From: a bacterium
GTDB lineage: Bacteria > UBP6 > UBA1177
DNA length: 64,000 nt
Assembly: GCA_017961325.1 (NCBI GenBank)
Contig: JAGCXM010000030.1
Span: 25,990 to 89,989, forward strand
Reading direction: 5' to 3'
Part shown: positions 8,210-18,300 of the stretch, piece after piece
Layout of the letters: each line of letters begins with the position of its first letter
Position numbering within the stretch: position 1 is the stretch's first letter
Position numbers and translations under genes: made by a program
The notes under the pieces: generated by a model
What the model was told of the DNA's origin: nothing
Database searches by the model: none
The model's input: only the letters and a program-made list of their open reading frames with translations

Positions 8210-9844
8210 ATGCGTAAATTCTTTTTAGGTTTTGCAATTCTTGTAGCGTTTTTTTCGTTGACGGCACAGGACAGCACGAACGATTTGTATCAGCAGTATT
8301 TGAACCAGTATAAGAAAGAAAAGCCGGCTCCTGCCGCTCAACCTGCAGAAGAAAAGAAGGAAGAACCGGCTCCTGCCGCTCAACCGGCAGAGGAAAAGAA
8401 GGAGGAACCTGCGCAGCCGGCACAGCCTGCAGAGGAAAAGAAGGAAGAAAAGAAGGAAGAACCGGCTCCTGCTGCTGAACCGGAGAAAAAGGAAGAAGCT
8501 CCTGCTGAAAGCGAAGCTGCGGCAAAAGAGGAAGCTCCAGCCGAAAATCCTGAAGCGGCTGTTGCGGCAGCTGAAGATGAAGGTTCTGAAAACAAACTGG
8601 ATTTTGAAAGAAATCCTTATTTCAGCATTGATGCTTTCGGTGCCATGTCGATAGGTCTTGATGTTTACGGCGGAGATCTCGTAAAAGAAGAAAGCAACAG
8701 ATTCGGTCTTGACAACGCTGTCGTTGATTTGAAAGGCGGCGACAAGATGTTCAACGGCAGGATTTTGTTCGATTTGGCGAAAATAGCCGACGAAGGAAAC
8801 AGGATGTACAATGTTCTCAAAGATGTTTCGTTCAGAATGGAGCATCCGTCATACAGATCGGGAAACAACGGTTTCGGTATGAATGTCAACCTTCAGGCTG
8901 GTCTTTTCGGTCTTCCTTTCGGAATCGAAGGCGGATACGACCACGAAATTACTTTCGCTAATTCTGCAGTAAAAGAGGAGTTCCTCGGCGGAGCTTTCAG
9001 AGATCTCGGTATTTCACTCGGTCTTGATTTCATTTTTAATCCGAAGTCAGATCTTGCCCTTACGCTTTTCGTCTTCAACGGCAAAAACGAAACTATGCTT
9101 GACGGAGATGATCTGCTGTCGGCTCCCGCTTTCGGTGCTGATCTTCGTTTCAACTATGCGAGCGATTTTTATGCAACGGCTGTTCTGTCGTTTGTCGTAG
9201 GAGGAGCTTCCCACCGTTTCGAAGGCGGTTTTGCTGAAAACGGTCTTTATTATGAAGATGAAGACGGAGAGACTTACTACAACGTAGAAGATGTAAATGG
9301 AAACAAGATAACTCTTAACCGTTCGACGAATAACTTTGTTCTTGCACTCGGTTTGGATCTCGGATACAACATCAATGATAATGTTTCGGTCGGTTTGAAA
9401 GGCGAATTCGCTTACTCCCGCAGGGATCTTTACAATCCTGAAATCGATGATCCCGATAAAGGCAACAGACTCCTTTTCGACGGTGTATGGGCGGCAGGTT
9501 CTTCATACAATCCTTTCGGTTTCTTCGTTATGCCGTATGCAACCCTTTGGGATTTCGACACGATGCTCAGATTTTCTTATTACAGAGATCCTTTCTATCA
9601 AAATTATGTTGCTGACGGCGACAACTCGCATTTGGAATTCGATTTTGCACTTATCTACAATTTCTGCGACTATGCAGGTGTTGAATTCGACTATATTTTC
9701 AAACATTGGACCGAACACGCTTACGATGATCTGGACAATAATGAAAAATACACCAACTTCTACAACGAACATGCTTTCTACCTTGCACTCACCGGCTGGT
9801 TCGATTTCCTTTGGGAAAAGAGCGGCGAAGCAAAGGCTGAATAG
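8210..9844 (+). CDS. Outer-membrane beta-barrel protein with periplasmic Pro/Ala/Glu/Lys linker
   Basis: The ATG at 8210 lies six bases after GGAGG (8199-8203) and gives a clean signal peptide (MRKFFLGFAILVAFFSLTAQ), so I prefer it to the in-frame codon at 8180. After cleavage comes a low-complexity region at about residues 39-130, built from repeats of the form PAPAAQPAEEKKEE. The rest, to residue 544, alternates polar and aromatic/hydrophobic residues as in a transmembrane beta-barrel, with many Gly and aromatic pairs (for example ALGLDLGYNINDNVSVGLKG). It is probably a porin-like protein whose extended charged linker spans periplasm or contacts peptidoglycan. A second protein of the same design is at 39104-40357. 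No substrate can be named. Confidence 0.72.
   Translation: MRKFFLGFAILVAFFSLTAQDSTNDLYQQYLNQYKKEKPAPAAQPAEEKKEEPAPAAQPAEEKKEEPAQPAQPAEEKKEEKKEEPAPAAEPEKKEEAPAESEAAAKEEAPAENPEAAVAAAEDEGSENKLDFERNPYFSIDAFGAMSIGLDVYGGDLVKEESNRFGLDNAVVDLKGGDKMFNGRILFDLAKIADEGNRMYNVLKDVSFRMEHPSYRSGNNGFGMNVNLQAGLFGLPFGIEGGYDHEITFANSAVKEEFLGGAFRDLGISLGLDFIFNPKSDLALTLFVFNGKNETMLDGDDLLSAPAFGADLRFNYASDFYATAVLSFVVGGASHRFEGGFAENGLYYEDEDGETYYNVEDVNGNKITLNRSTNNFVLALGLDLGYNINDNVSVGLKGEFAYSRRDLYNPEIDDPDKGNRLLFDGVWAAGSSYNPFGFFVMPYATLWDFDTMLRFSYYRDPFYQNYVADGDNSHLEFDFALIYNFCDYAGVEFDYIFKHWTEHAYDDLDNNEKYTNFYNEHAFYLALTGWFDFLWEKSGEAKAE
8324..8497 (+). repeat. 42-bp coding tandem repeat (linker of the beta-barrel gene)
   Basis: Three 42-bp units lie at 8324-8365, 8366-8407 and 8408-8449, each encoding about 14 residues (PAPAAQPAEEKKEE and variants). 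A 12-bp partial unit (8450-8461) and a diverged copy up to 8497 follow. The frame is kept throughout. Such repeats can change copy number by slippage. Confidence 0.75.
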
Positions 9845-9890
9845 GCGCAGTCTTATTTTTTCCGACTGAATTCTCAAAAAATCCGTTTAT

Positions 9891-9918
9891 TTGATTTTAT
9901 TCTGATTTTTTCTACAAT
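9891..9918 (+). promoter_or_regulatory. Candidate promoter for the metallophosphoesterase gene
   Basis: TTGATT (9891-9896) and TACAAT (9913-9918) are separated by 16 bases and end 27 bases before the start codon. The same CTACAAT element occurs upstream of two other genes in the window. Confidence 0.35.
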
Positions 9919-9944
9919 TCCGCCGTTTTTTTGCCGGAGGTTTT

Positions 9945-11081
9945 ATGTTCAGTGTTGCAGCGTTAGTGTTTGCCGCAGTGGTTTTTGCCGTGGCGGTTCT
10001 TATGACGAAATATTTTCTATTTTCGCTTACAGAGGCTTTTCCGAATCTTAAAAAAATCAAAAAGTTGCTGAATTTATTGTATATTTTTAACTTTGCCGGC
10101 TTCGCTCTCTTTCAGGAGAGAACTTTTCTGAACACGAAGGCGGCTGAGATTTTTTCTCTTTCGGTCTACTTCTATTTTACGTTTATGTTCGTCTTCGTCG
10201 CATACGGGATTTTTTTTGAAATTTTGATTTTACTGCGCCGGCTTTTTCCCGTTTTTTATGAAAGAAGATTGTCTTCCGGCAGAAGAAAGGCGGTTTTTGC
10301 GGTGCTTTTTTCAGTCTCGGCCTACGTTGTCGCTTCAGGCTGGCTGCTTGCTCAGAACATCGTTGTGAAAGATATCGAAATCGGCAGCCCTAAGATTGAA
10401 CGTGATACGAGAATCGTTCAGATTTCCGACATTCATTTCAGCCGCGTCATCGATGAGCGTTTTGCCGGAAAAATCGTTCCTTTGATAAACGGTTTGAAAC
10501 CCGATCTGGTTCTTTTTACAGGCGATTATATGGATAAGGGGATCGTGCGGCCGCAGAAAATAGCTGAAATTATGAGAAAAATCGATTCTCCGATGGGAAA
10601 ATTCGCTATAAGCGGCAATCATGAATTTATCACCGGTTACTTTGATTGTCTTGATTTTATTGAAGAAAACGGTTTTGAGGTTATGGACGGCAGAGTTCTG
10701 GAAGTGGGCCGCAACATAGTTTTGGGCGGCGTTATGGACAGAAGCGCGGAACAGACGGATGTCTATTATCACGAAGATTTCAAAGTTTTAAGTCAGTTCA
10801 AAAGCAAAAATTTCAACATTTACATGAAGCACAGACCTGAGCTTGCCGACGGAGATTCGTCGCACTTCGACCTCATGCTTTCCGGTCATACGCACGGCGG
10901 ACAGATTTTCCCGTTTGTAATTCTGGTTAAAATTTTCAACAGGTATCTGGCTGGGCTTTATGAACTTGGCGGCGGTGCCAAACTTTACGTCAGCCGCGGA
11001 ACCGGTTCGTGGGGTCCTCCGGTTCGTTTCGGCGCTGCTCCGGAAATCACTCTCATAGAACTTAAGCGGAATGAAAAATGA
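9945..11081 (+). CDS. Membrane-anchored metallophosphoesterase (YkuE/YaeI-like)
   Basis: The 378-residue protein has about four transmembrane helices in its first 145 residues and then a calcineurin-like phosphoesterase domain. The metal-binding blocks are QISDIHFS (Asp162, His164), LFTGDYMD, ISGNHEF and LSGHTHGGQIFP, in the correct order. Relatives include UDP-diacylglucosamine hydrolase-like and YkuE-like enzymes with lipid-linked substrates. The substrate here is not known, but membrane attachment suggests a lipid or envelope precursor. The start follows a CGGAGG site. The gene overlaps the next by four bases (ATGA), so they are translationally coupled, although the acyl-CoA dehydrogenase has no obvious related function. 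Confidence 0.88.
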   Translation: MFSVAALVFAAVVFAVAVLMTKYFLFSLTEAFPNLKKIKKLLNLLYIFNFAGFALFQERTFLNTKAAEIFSLSVYFYFTFMFVFVAYGIFFEILILLRRLFPVFYERRLSSGRRKAVFAVLFSVSAYVVASGWLLAQNIVVKDIEIGSPKIERDTRIVQISDIHFSRVIDERFAGKIVPLINGLKPDLVLFTGDYMDKGIVRPQKIAEIMRKIDSPMGKFAISGNHEFITGYFDCLDFIEENGFEVMDGRVLEVGRNIVLGGVMDRSAEQTDVYYHEDFKVLSQFKSKNFNIYMKHRPELADGDSSHFDLMLSGHTHGGQIFPFVILVKIFNRYLAGLYELGGGAKLYVSRGTGSWGPPVRFGAAPEITLIELKRNEK

Positions 11082-12622
11082 CAAATTTTTTTACCGAGGA
11101 AATAAGACATTCTCTTACGCTTTTTTCTGAAAATTCGGGAAAATATTCGGAATTTCTTGACCAAATCGGAAAAATCTGCGGTGAAAAAATAGCGTCCAAC
11201 GCGGCAGAAGTTGATAAAATCGGTGTGAAACTTGAAGGAAACTCGGTGGTTTTGTCGCAAGAAACCATTGAAAATATTGAAAATTTGCGCTCATGCGGCT
11301 ATCTGGGATCGGTTTTGCCTGAATTTTACGGCGGAAAATCGCTTCCGAAACTTTTTGATGTTGCTGCAATCGAGATGATTTCGCGCGCCGATGCTTCGCT
11401 GATGACTTTGGTTTCGCTGCAGGAAATCGGACGACTTATATATTTATATGGTAGCGAGGAGCAGAAAAAACGCATTCTGCCGGGAATCGCCGGCGGAAAG
11501 CTTACGTGTGCCGTTGTCTTGACGGAAAGTCATGCGGGAAGCGATCTGCAGGCCGTCGGGACGAAGGCGCGTGAAGAAAACGGTTTTTGGTATCTTTCCG
11601 GAACGAAGCATTTTGTAACAAACGGCGGTGCTGACATTATGCTTGTTCTCGCAAGAAGCGAAGAAGGCGTTTCCGGAGGCCGGGGACTTTCGCTTTTTAT
11701 CCGCGAAAAAAATGCTGATAATAATTGTAATATATTAAAAACATTTGATAAATTAGGAATATGCGGTTCTCCGACATGCACGGTTCGTTTTGAAAACGCA
11801 AAGTGTGAACTTTTGGGAAAACGGAGGTACGGGCTTGTGAAGTATGCGGCCGAAATTCTGCTTTCTGCAAGAATCGGCGTTGCGGCGCAGGCTTTGGGAA
11901 TTGCTGCCGCCGCTTTGAGCGAGGCCGGAAAATATGCCGCTTGCAGAATGCAGTTCGGGAAGAAGATTGAGGAAATCCCGCAAGTTGAAGCGATGCTGCG
12001 GAAAATGCGGGAAAGTGTCGGCGGCATAAGGCTTCTGCTTTATTTCACTGCGTCGGAATTTGATGCTATGGAGGCGCTTTCGCTCGGGCCGCAAAGCACC
12101 GAGACTGCCGCTGGACTGCGCGAAATCCGCTCGGAAGTCGAGTTTTTGGTGCCGCTTGTCAAATTTTTTGCCGCAGAAACTGCTAACAGAGTCGCCTGCG
12201 ACGCACTCCAGATCCACGGCGGAAACGGTTATCTCAGAGGTGTCGCGGTTGAAAGACTCGCCAGAGATGCCCGCGTAACCTCCATTTATGAGGGAACGAG
12301 CCAGATTCAGGCTTCGGCAGTCGCTTCAAAAATTTCAAACGGCGCACTTCTTGATTTCGTCAAAAAACTTGTTCCGGAAGAAAATTTTTCTGAAATTGCC
12401 GGAAAGTTGAATTTTTATGCCGGAAAGCTGACGGAAACCGCTTCTTCGCACAGGGAGGACGGAAAACTGGAGTTCTGCGCCGAACTTTTTGCAGAATCTG
12501 CAGCTTTTGTAGTGCTGCTTGCACTTTCTTTGCGTTTCAACGAAGATTTTTCCAACGCGCGCAAAGCCGCCAGGTTTTTTGCGGCAATTGATTTTTTTAT
12601 CACTCGGATTGAATTGACATGA
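11078..12622 (+). CDS. Acyl-CoA dehydrogenase family protein
   Basis: The 514-residue flavoprotein carries the family's hallmarks: CAVVLTESHAGSDLQAVGTKA-type FAD/substrate segment, FVTNGGADIMLVLAR, RMQFGKKIEEIPQVEAML and, near the end of the catalytic core, RDARVTSIYEGTSQIQ, which includes the Glu that usually acts as the base. It should oxidise an acyl-CoA to an enoyl-CoA, passing electrons to an electron-transfer flavoprotein. It is longer than the usual 380 residues: about 110 extra residues follow the core, as in some longer bacterial members. No thiolase, ETF or other beta-oxidation genes are near, so the substrate is open. It overlaps the upstream gene by four bases. Confidence 0.9.
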   Translation: MTNFFTEEIRHSLTLFSENSGKYSEFLDQIGKICGEKIASNAAEVDKIGVKLEGNSVVLSQETIENIENLRSCGYLGSVLPEFYGGKSLPKLFDVAAIEMISRADASLMTLVSLQEIGRLIYLYGSEEQKKRILPGIAGGKLTCAVVLTESHAGSDLQAVGTKAREENGFWYLSGTKHFVTNGGADIMLVLARSEEGVSGGRGLSLFIREKNADNNCNILKTFDKLGICGSPTCTVRFENAKCELLGKRRYGLVKYAAEILLSARIGVAAQALGIAAAALSEAGKYAACRMQFGKKIEEIPQVEAMLRKMRESVGGIRLLLYFTASEFDAMEALSLGPQSTETAAGLREIRSEVEFLVPLVKFFAAETANRVACDALQIHGGNGYLRGVAVERLARDARVTSIYEGTSQIQASAVASKISNGALLDFVKKLVPEENFSEIAGKLNFYAGKLTETASSHREDGKLEFCAELFAESAAFVVLLALSLRFNEDFSNARKAARFFAAIDFFITRIELT

Positions 12623-12733
12623 AATATTGCAGCACGCCTAAAAACCGCGCTTTTTTTTCAAAAAGAGTGGGTAAAAATTAAAAAGTTCAATATAATCAAG
12701 GAGATAAAAAGTTGGCTTGCCTTATAAAAATTC

Positions 12734-12761
12734 TTGACATTATTTTCAAATTAACTAAGTT
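12734..12761 (+). promoter_or_regulatory. Candidate promoter of the gliding-type cluster
   Basis: TTGACA (12734-12739) and TAAGTT (12756-12761) are 16 bases apart, in an AT-rich 187-bp intergenic region. The first gene of the cluster starts at 12810. Confidence 0.45.
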
Positions 12762-12809
12762 GCATTTCGACTTTTTGTGTGGTTTAACAATTCATTTAGG
12801 TAAGGAGTC

Positions 12810-13670
12810 ATGAAACAGAGTAAATTAGTTGCTTTAACGCTCGCTTTTGTCGCAATTTTTTCTTTCCAAGTTTTTGCTGACGATCTTTTCGATTTAGACG
12901 GCGGCGCAGCGGGTCCTGAGGATCCTACTGCTGCTGAAGCTTCGTCGGACGAAGCGGCGGCACCTGCTGAAGAAGTTCAGAATGCCGATGCTCCGAAGAC
13001 TGCACAGCTTGACACCAACGCTGCAATCGCCGATTCTGAGACCGAAAAGGAACTCAGAGACCTTAACATCGAAAAGAAAAAGCAGATTAAAGTTGTTCAG
13101 AAGAAAGACTTCATGAAAGATCATCGTTTCGAACTCGGAATCGACATCGGTTTCGCATGCGGCGATTGGGAAGATCTTCTTGCTGTCGGTATCAGAGCTA
13201 CCTATCATTTTAATGAATACATTGCTTTGCAGGCTCGTTTCCTCTACGGTGCCGTTTCTTGGGAAAACGAAACCCTCAAACAGGCGAAGGAAGCTGATGC
13301 TTACGTTGCAAAAAGCAATCTTATGCTGACCGGCGGTGCAAGCGTGGTTTTCACTCCTTTCTACGGCAAACTCAGTGTTTTCGGTGATTTCATTCCGAAG
13401 TTCGATCTCAACGGTTCGGTCGGTGTTTACTACTACAGAACGGTTGCTGACGGTGAAGGCGTAGACAAGATGAACAATAACGATGTAGCGTTCCAGGTTG
13501 GTTTCGCACCGAAAATTTTCTTGGGCAAAAACGCAAGTCTCAGCTTGAATTTCGACTGGTTCATCATGAAGGACAAACGCCCGAAACAGGAAGGTGGCAG
13601 CTCATCATATCTCAAGACAGACTTTTTGTTCACGATCAATGCAAGCATGTTCCTTCCCTTTGCTAAGTAG
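12810..13670 (+). CDS. Outer-membrane beta-barrel protein of the gliding-type cluster
   Basis: The 286-residue product has a signal peptide (to about FQVFA, residue 23), an acidic Ala/Glu linker of about 60 residues, a short Lys-rich helix (EKKKQIKVVQKKDFM) and a C-terminal barrel of about 180 residues ending in Phe-Leu-Pro-Phe-Ala-Lys. The pattern resembles the myxobacterial outer-membrane beta-barrel family, in which GltA/GltB-type porins also fall, but a one-to-one match is not claimed. The ribosome site AAGGAGT lies just before the ATG. It is the first gene after the cluster promoter, with a TPR lipoprotein 12 bases downstream. I infer that it helps the motor-linked complex reach the cell surface. 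Confidence 0.7.
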   Translation: MKQSKLVALTLAFVAIFSFQVFADDLFDLDGGAAGPEDPTAAEASSDEAAAPAEEVQNADAPKTAQLDTNAAIADSETEKELRDLNIEKKKQIKVVQKKDFMKDHRFELGIDIGFACGDWEDLLAVGIRATYHFNEYIALQARFLYGAVSWENETLKQAKEADAYVAKSNLMLTGGASVVFTPFYGKLSVFGDFIPKFDLNGSVGVYYYRTVADGEGVDKMNNNDVAFQVGFAPKIFLGKNASLSLNFDWFIMKDKRPKQEGGSSSYLKTDFLFTINASMFLPFAK

Positions 13671-13682
13671 TGGGGTGCTGCA

Positions 13683-15305
13683 ATGAAAAAAATACTGACT
13701 CTTGTTCTTGTTTCTTTCACGGTGATGTGTTTGGCATCGTGTGCTTCGCAGCTCACCGTCCGTGAAAAGGAAATGAAAAAGTACGAGAAGATTGACGTCT
13801 CTCTCGTTGAAGGTATGCCAGAAGCGATTACGAAAGTTGTAAAAGCATACAACAATGAAGATTATTTCACTTCGGCTGTCGGCTTTTATGCCATTATGAA
13901 AAACAATGAATGGGACAGACTGCACGATACGGCGAGATATTACTATGCTGAGTCTCTTTTCAGAATGGGACTTTACCAGGCTTCAGAATATCAGCTTGCA
14001 GAAATCCTTTTCGAGGGTTCTGAATCGCACTATTTCATATCGAGTCTTCTGAAGCTTCTTGCCGTAACATATAAAACGGAAGACGAGAAAGTGCTTATTG
14101 CGGTTCTGTCAAACGTTGATTATGAAGCTCTTCCAAAGAAGTTCGCGAACGAGTTGACTTACTACTTGGGCAAAATCAACTTCTACAACGGTCAGGACGA
14201 GCAGGCTCTGAAAATGTTCTCGCAGGTAAAGGATTACAGTTCCTTCTACCCGAAAGCTAAATATTTCCTAGGTGTCATTCAGGTTCGTCAGCAGATGTTT
14301 GCAGAAGCTATGAAGAGTTTTAACGAAATCAAGGAAATGCCGGACGACAAATATATCGGTACCGATATCAAAAAGTTGAAAGGTATGGCTGAACTTGCAC
14401 TCGGTGAACTTTACTACGCAGCTGCATGGAAGTCGGAAAACAAAGTCGCGATGTTCAATGTTGCACTCAACTACTTCTCAAACGTCGGAAGAGACAACGC
14501 TCAGTGGTTTGAATCACTTTTCGCAAGAACATGGGCTTCTCTTATGATCGGAAGATTTGATGCTACGCTTGGAACGGTCGTTACGCTCAGATCCCCGTTT
14601 TTCACCGATATTTATTTCCCGGAAGTAAATGTCGTTGAAGCGGTTACATACTACAACCTTTGCCAGTATGACGAAGTAAACAACGTCATTGACTACTTCT
14701 TCAGCGTTTACCCGGATTATCAGAAGAAAATGTCGAATTGGCTTGAAAATGTTTCGACGAAAACCGGTCTTGACATTTATAAGGAACTCCTTGTAATGTA
14801 TAAACAGGCTCAGGCAGGTGAAGCAACAGAGCTTCCGGAAGCTGTTTTGAGAACAATTCTTACCGAAAATCTCTTTATAAGGAAATACAATCACATTAAG
14901 GAGATTGAAAGAGAACTTGCGATTGTTGAAAATTCGTCTGAATCTTTTAAAAACAGCGTAATTGCCCAGGATGTTTCCAAAAAAATGATATATCAGCTGA
15001 CTACTCTCAGAAACGAAGCCGGCGTATGGCTTGTTCAGAAAGTTCAGAACATGAACAATGAACTGTCTCAGCTCATCGCTGATATGAGAGCGATCCGTTT
15101 CGAGATGACCGATAGTATGAAATCGGCACTTGAAAAAGAAGAACTTTACGGCAAAGAGGTTAAAGAGGAGGAACAGGAGCAGAAAAAGACCGAAATGAAT
15201 CCTTCCGTTCCGCAGAATTCCTACTACTATCCGTTTGACGGCGAATATTGGGAAGACGAACTCGGCTACTACTTCTTCAATGTCGATAATTTGTGTAAAG
15301 AGTAA
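13683..15305 (+). CDS. TPR-repeat lipoprotein of the gliding-type cluster
   Basis: The 540-residue protein has a lipoprotein signal ending CLASC (Cys20). The mature part is helical, with TPR-like helix pairs from about residue 50 to 330 (for example YYYAESLFRMGLYQASEYQL and YPKAKYFLGVIQVRQQMFAEAMKSFNEI, shown here in part). The C-terminal third is coiled-coil-like and ends in a Tyr/Asp/Glu-rich tail. TPR lipoproteins and periplasmic TPR proteins are core parts of Glt gliding complexes in myxobacteria, and this gene is flanked by a barrel and a giant TPR protein. Its paralogue-like relative at 24176-26431 shares the same early TPR pattern (YYLG, FYPQARYFLGM). The exact Glt counterpart (GltC or GltD type) cannot be fixed by eye. 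Confidence 0.75.
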   Translation: MKKILTLVLVSFTVMCLASCASQLTVREKEMKKYEKIDVSLVEGMPEAITKVVKAYNNEDYFTSAVGFYAIMKNNEWDRLHDTARYYYAESLFRMGLYQASEYQLAEILFEGSESHYFISSLLKLLAVTYKTEDEKVLIAVLSNVDYEALPKKFANELTYYLGKINFYNGQDEQALKMFSQVKDYSSFYPKAKYFLGVIQVRQQMFAEAMKSFNEIKEMPDDKYIGTDIKKLKGMAELALGELYYAAAWKSENKVAMFNVALNYFSNVGRDNAQWFESLFARTWASLMIGRFDATLGTVVTLRSPFFTDIYFPEVNVVEAVTYYNLCQYDEVNNVIDYFFSVYPDYQKKMSNWLENVSTKTGLDIYKELLVMYKQAQAGEATELPEAVLRTILTENLFIRKYNHIKEIERELAIVENSSESFKNSVIAQDVSKKMIYQLTTLRNEAGVWLVQKVQNMNNELSQLIADMRAIRFEMTDSMKSALEKEELYGKEVKEEEQEQKKTEMNPSVPQNSYYYPFDGEYWEDELGYYFFNVDNLCKE

Positions 15306-15330
15306 TTGAATTAATCAGAGGTTTCTAAAG

Positions 15331-18300
15331 ATGTCAAATAACAAAACACTAAGAACTCTTTTGGTGATTTTATTAGTTCTTTCTTTTTCTACGACTCTTT
15401 TTGCTCAGAGACAGAAAAGAACGGATGAAACACCGGCTTCTACCGGCCCGGCAAAGACTCGTATCGAAGCTGATGCTGTCAAAACAGATAGCAAATCGAT
15501 GCAGATGAGAGACGAGTCAATCAAACAGCTTAACGAACTTATAAAAGATTATCCTGAAGGTCCGAGAAAGGCTGAGATTTACAGAAGACTTGCCGAACTT
15601 TACTGGGAAAAAGCAAGAGGCATCAAAGCTGTCATCATGGACGAGTACAACAAAAAAATTGATAAGTACTACGAAATGAACGACCCGAACGCTCCGATGC
15701 CGGAACTCAATCTCGACCAGTCGCTTGAATGGAACAAGAAAGCGATCGAAATTTGCGACTACATTATTAAAAAGTATCCGACTTTCCAGAATTTGGATGA
15801 AGTTTACTTCTTCATGGCTTCAAACTTGATGGAAACCGGTCAGAGTCTTGCAGCAGTTCGTTACTACACACTTGTTGTAGAAAAGTTCAACAATTCCAAG
15901 TTCGCTTCTGACGCTTACTTTGAAATGGGTGAATATTTCTTCAACAACAACAACGTTTTCAAGGCTATTCCTAACTACAAAGCGATTATTGACAAGTATC
16001 CGGACAACAAATTCTACGGATTTGCTCTTTACAAATATGCATGGTGTATGTATAACGTCGGTGAATACGAACAGTCTGTAAAACTTTTCCAGCAGGTTGT
16101 TGAAGTCGCTGACAAAATCAATGACCAGTCATTGAAGGAAGATGCTCTTAACGATATGGTTGCTCCTTATGCTGAATCGGGTTCCGTTGACCAGGCTGAG
16201 AAATACTTTAAGACGATCGTTAAAGAACAGAAATACTTTATTGCGGTTCTTAAAAGACTTGCACAGATTTACTTCGATCAGGACAGATCTGAAGAAGCAA
16301 TCAAAATTTACAGAAAACTTCAGGAAGAAGCTCCTGAAAGACCGGAAGGTCCGACTTGGCAGAAACAGATTGTCGAGTGCTACAAGAAACTCAACAACAA
16401 AGATGCCGTCAGAAAAGAAATCATTGTTTTGGTTGCCAACTATGCTGATGCAAACTCACGCTGGGTAAAGGCGAACGCAAACGATGAAGCTACATTGGAA
16501 AGTGCTCAGCAGACTTCCGAAGCCGCTCTCAGGATTTTGACTGTTGACTACCACAACGAAGCAAGAAAAACGAAGTCTCCCGAAACGTGGAAAATCGTCG
16601 GTGAACTTTATCCGACATACCTCAAATATTTCCCGAAATCGGAAGCTTCCTACGATATGCGTTTCAACTACGCAGAATATCTTTACGACCACAAAAAATA
16701 TACGGAAGCCGGTGACCAGTATCAGGCTGTTGCCGATATGAACCCGAAAGGTCATCACTTCGAAGATGCTTCCTACGGCGCAGTCAGCTGCTTCGGTGCA
16801 CTTCTTGAAGCTGAGCAGGAAAAAGCTAAGAAAGAGGCTCAGAACAGAATCGCTAAAGCGAAACAGGAAAAATCGGGTGAAATCAGTGCGGATCTTGTAA
16901 AAGCGGCGGACGACAAAGATGCCGACAAAAAAGACAGAGTCGCTGATGAAAACAAGGAAAAACCGATTCCTGAGCTTCATCAGAAGTTCATAACTGCTTG
17001 TGACACCTATATTAAAAATATCCCGAGATCAAAATATCTTGTTGATATTATCTACAAGCAGGCTATTACTTACTACGTTTTCAACCATTTTGAAAAGGCT
17101 GTTCCTGTTTTCGAGATGATCGTTCAGAAATATCCGAGGCACGAACTTGCCGAGTTCTCGGCTGACCTTATCATGGACTCTCTCAACATGGCGAGAGACT
17201 GGGAAGCTATTAATAACAAGTCAAGAGAATTTTTGAAGAATTCGGCTCTTCTTTCCGGTAGAAACAGATTGAAAGCCGACCTCGAGAAGTTCAAAGAAAT
17301 GGCAACGTTCTACGCTGCTGACATTCCGCACAAAAATGGAAAAAGCCTTGATTCGGCTGACAGATACATGGCATTCGTAAATGAATTCCAGAAGTCGAAG
17401 TTTAACGATGTCGCTATGTACAACGCAATCGTTTACTACCAGAAAGGCGGTGACCTTTACAAGTCGATCCGTGTTCAGGAACAGTTCCTCAGAGAGTCCG
17501 ACGATGTTTACAAAAAATCTCCGCACAGAGACAAAATCATGTTCGGACTTGCAAAGAACTACGAAGCTATTGCTTACTACGATAAGGCGGCTCAGCTTTA
17601 TATCGATTTCGTTGAAAAATCTCCGAACAGCAAGGATTCAGGCGATGCGGTCTACAACGCAGCCGTTCTTTACGAAAGTTTGGGCGAAACCGAAAAAGCT
17701 ATTGACAATTACAGGCTTTTTGTCGAAAAATATGCGAAAGACGACAAAGAAAAAGCTGAAATCGCACTTCGTTACGGCTACATTTGGATGAGAAAGGGCA
17801 AATCTTTCTATGACAAGGCCGAAAAAGGTTTCGACAGATTCGTCTCTGAACACACCGTCATCAACGGTTTGAAGGATTACTATTATATTGATGATGCAGG
17901 TAAGAGAAAACCTGTTGATTCAGTCAATAAAATCAGTGTTGAAAAAGGTGAACCGAACACTCTGCTTGCCCTTTACGGCGCAAAGATGAAAATGTATAAA
18001 GAACAGGGCAACACGAAGGAATACTACAAGAGTGTTGACAAGATTCTCCAAATTTCGAGAGGCGCAGAGTTCAAAGAAAAGGCTGAATTGGGCGAAAATT
18101 CGAGAGATATCATCGCCGAAGCTCTTCTGGAAGAACTTATTCCCGAATACAACGAATACATGTCAATCAAGTTTGACAACATTCCTTTTGCGAAGAAACA
18201 CAAAGGTTACGAACTTCTTCAGCTCGGTTTCGATGTCGAAGACGGCAAAATTATCCATCACGGTGATGCAAATCCTGATGAATTGTATCCTGATGAAAAG

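Noticed and set aside
8324..8497. Regular repeats as a possible CRISPR array
   Set aside because: The units are contiguous, have no spacers and keep the reading frame of a protein linker. The 36-bp repeats at 39269 were rejected for the same reason.
8225..8845. Minus-strand frame rich in Phe, Leu, Arg and Ser
   Set aside because: It is the reverse of the Glu/Lys/Pro repeat linker, which produces long open frames by composition only.
9845..9890. Weak stem (CAGTC/GACTG) after the barrel gene as a terminator
   Set aside because: Only five base pairs with an 11-base loop and no T-run after it.
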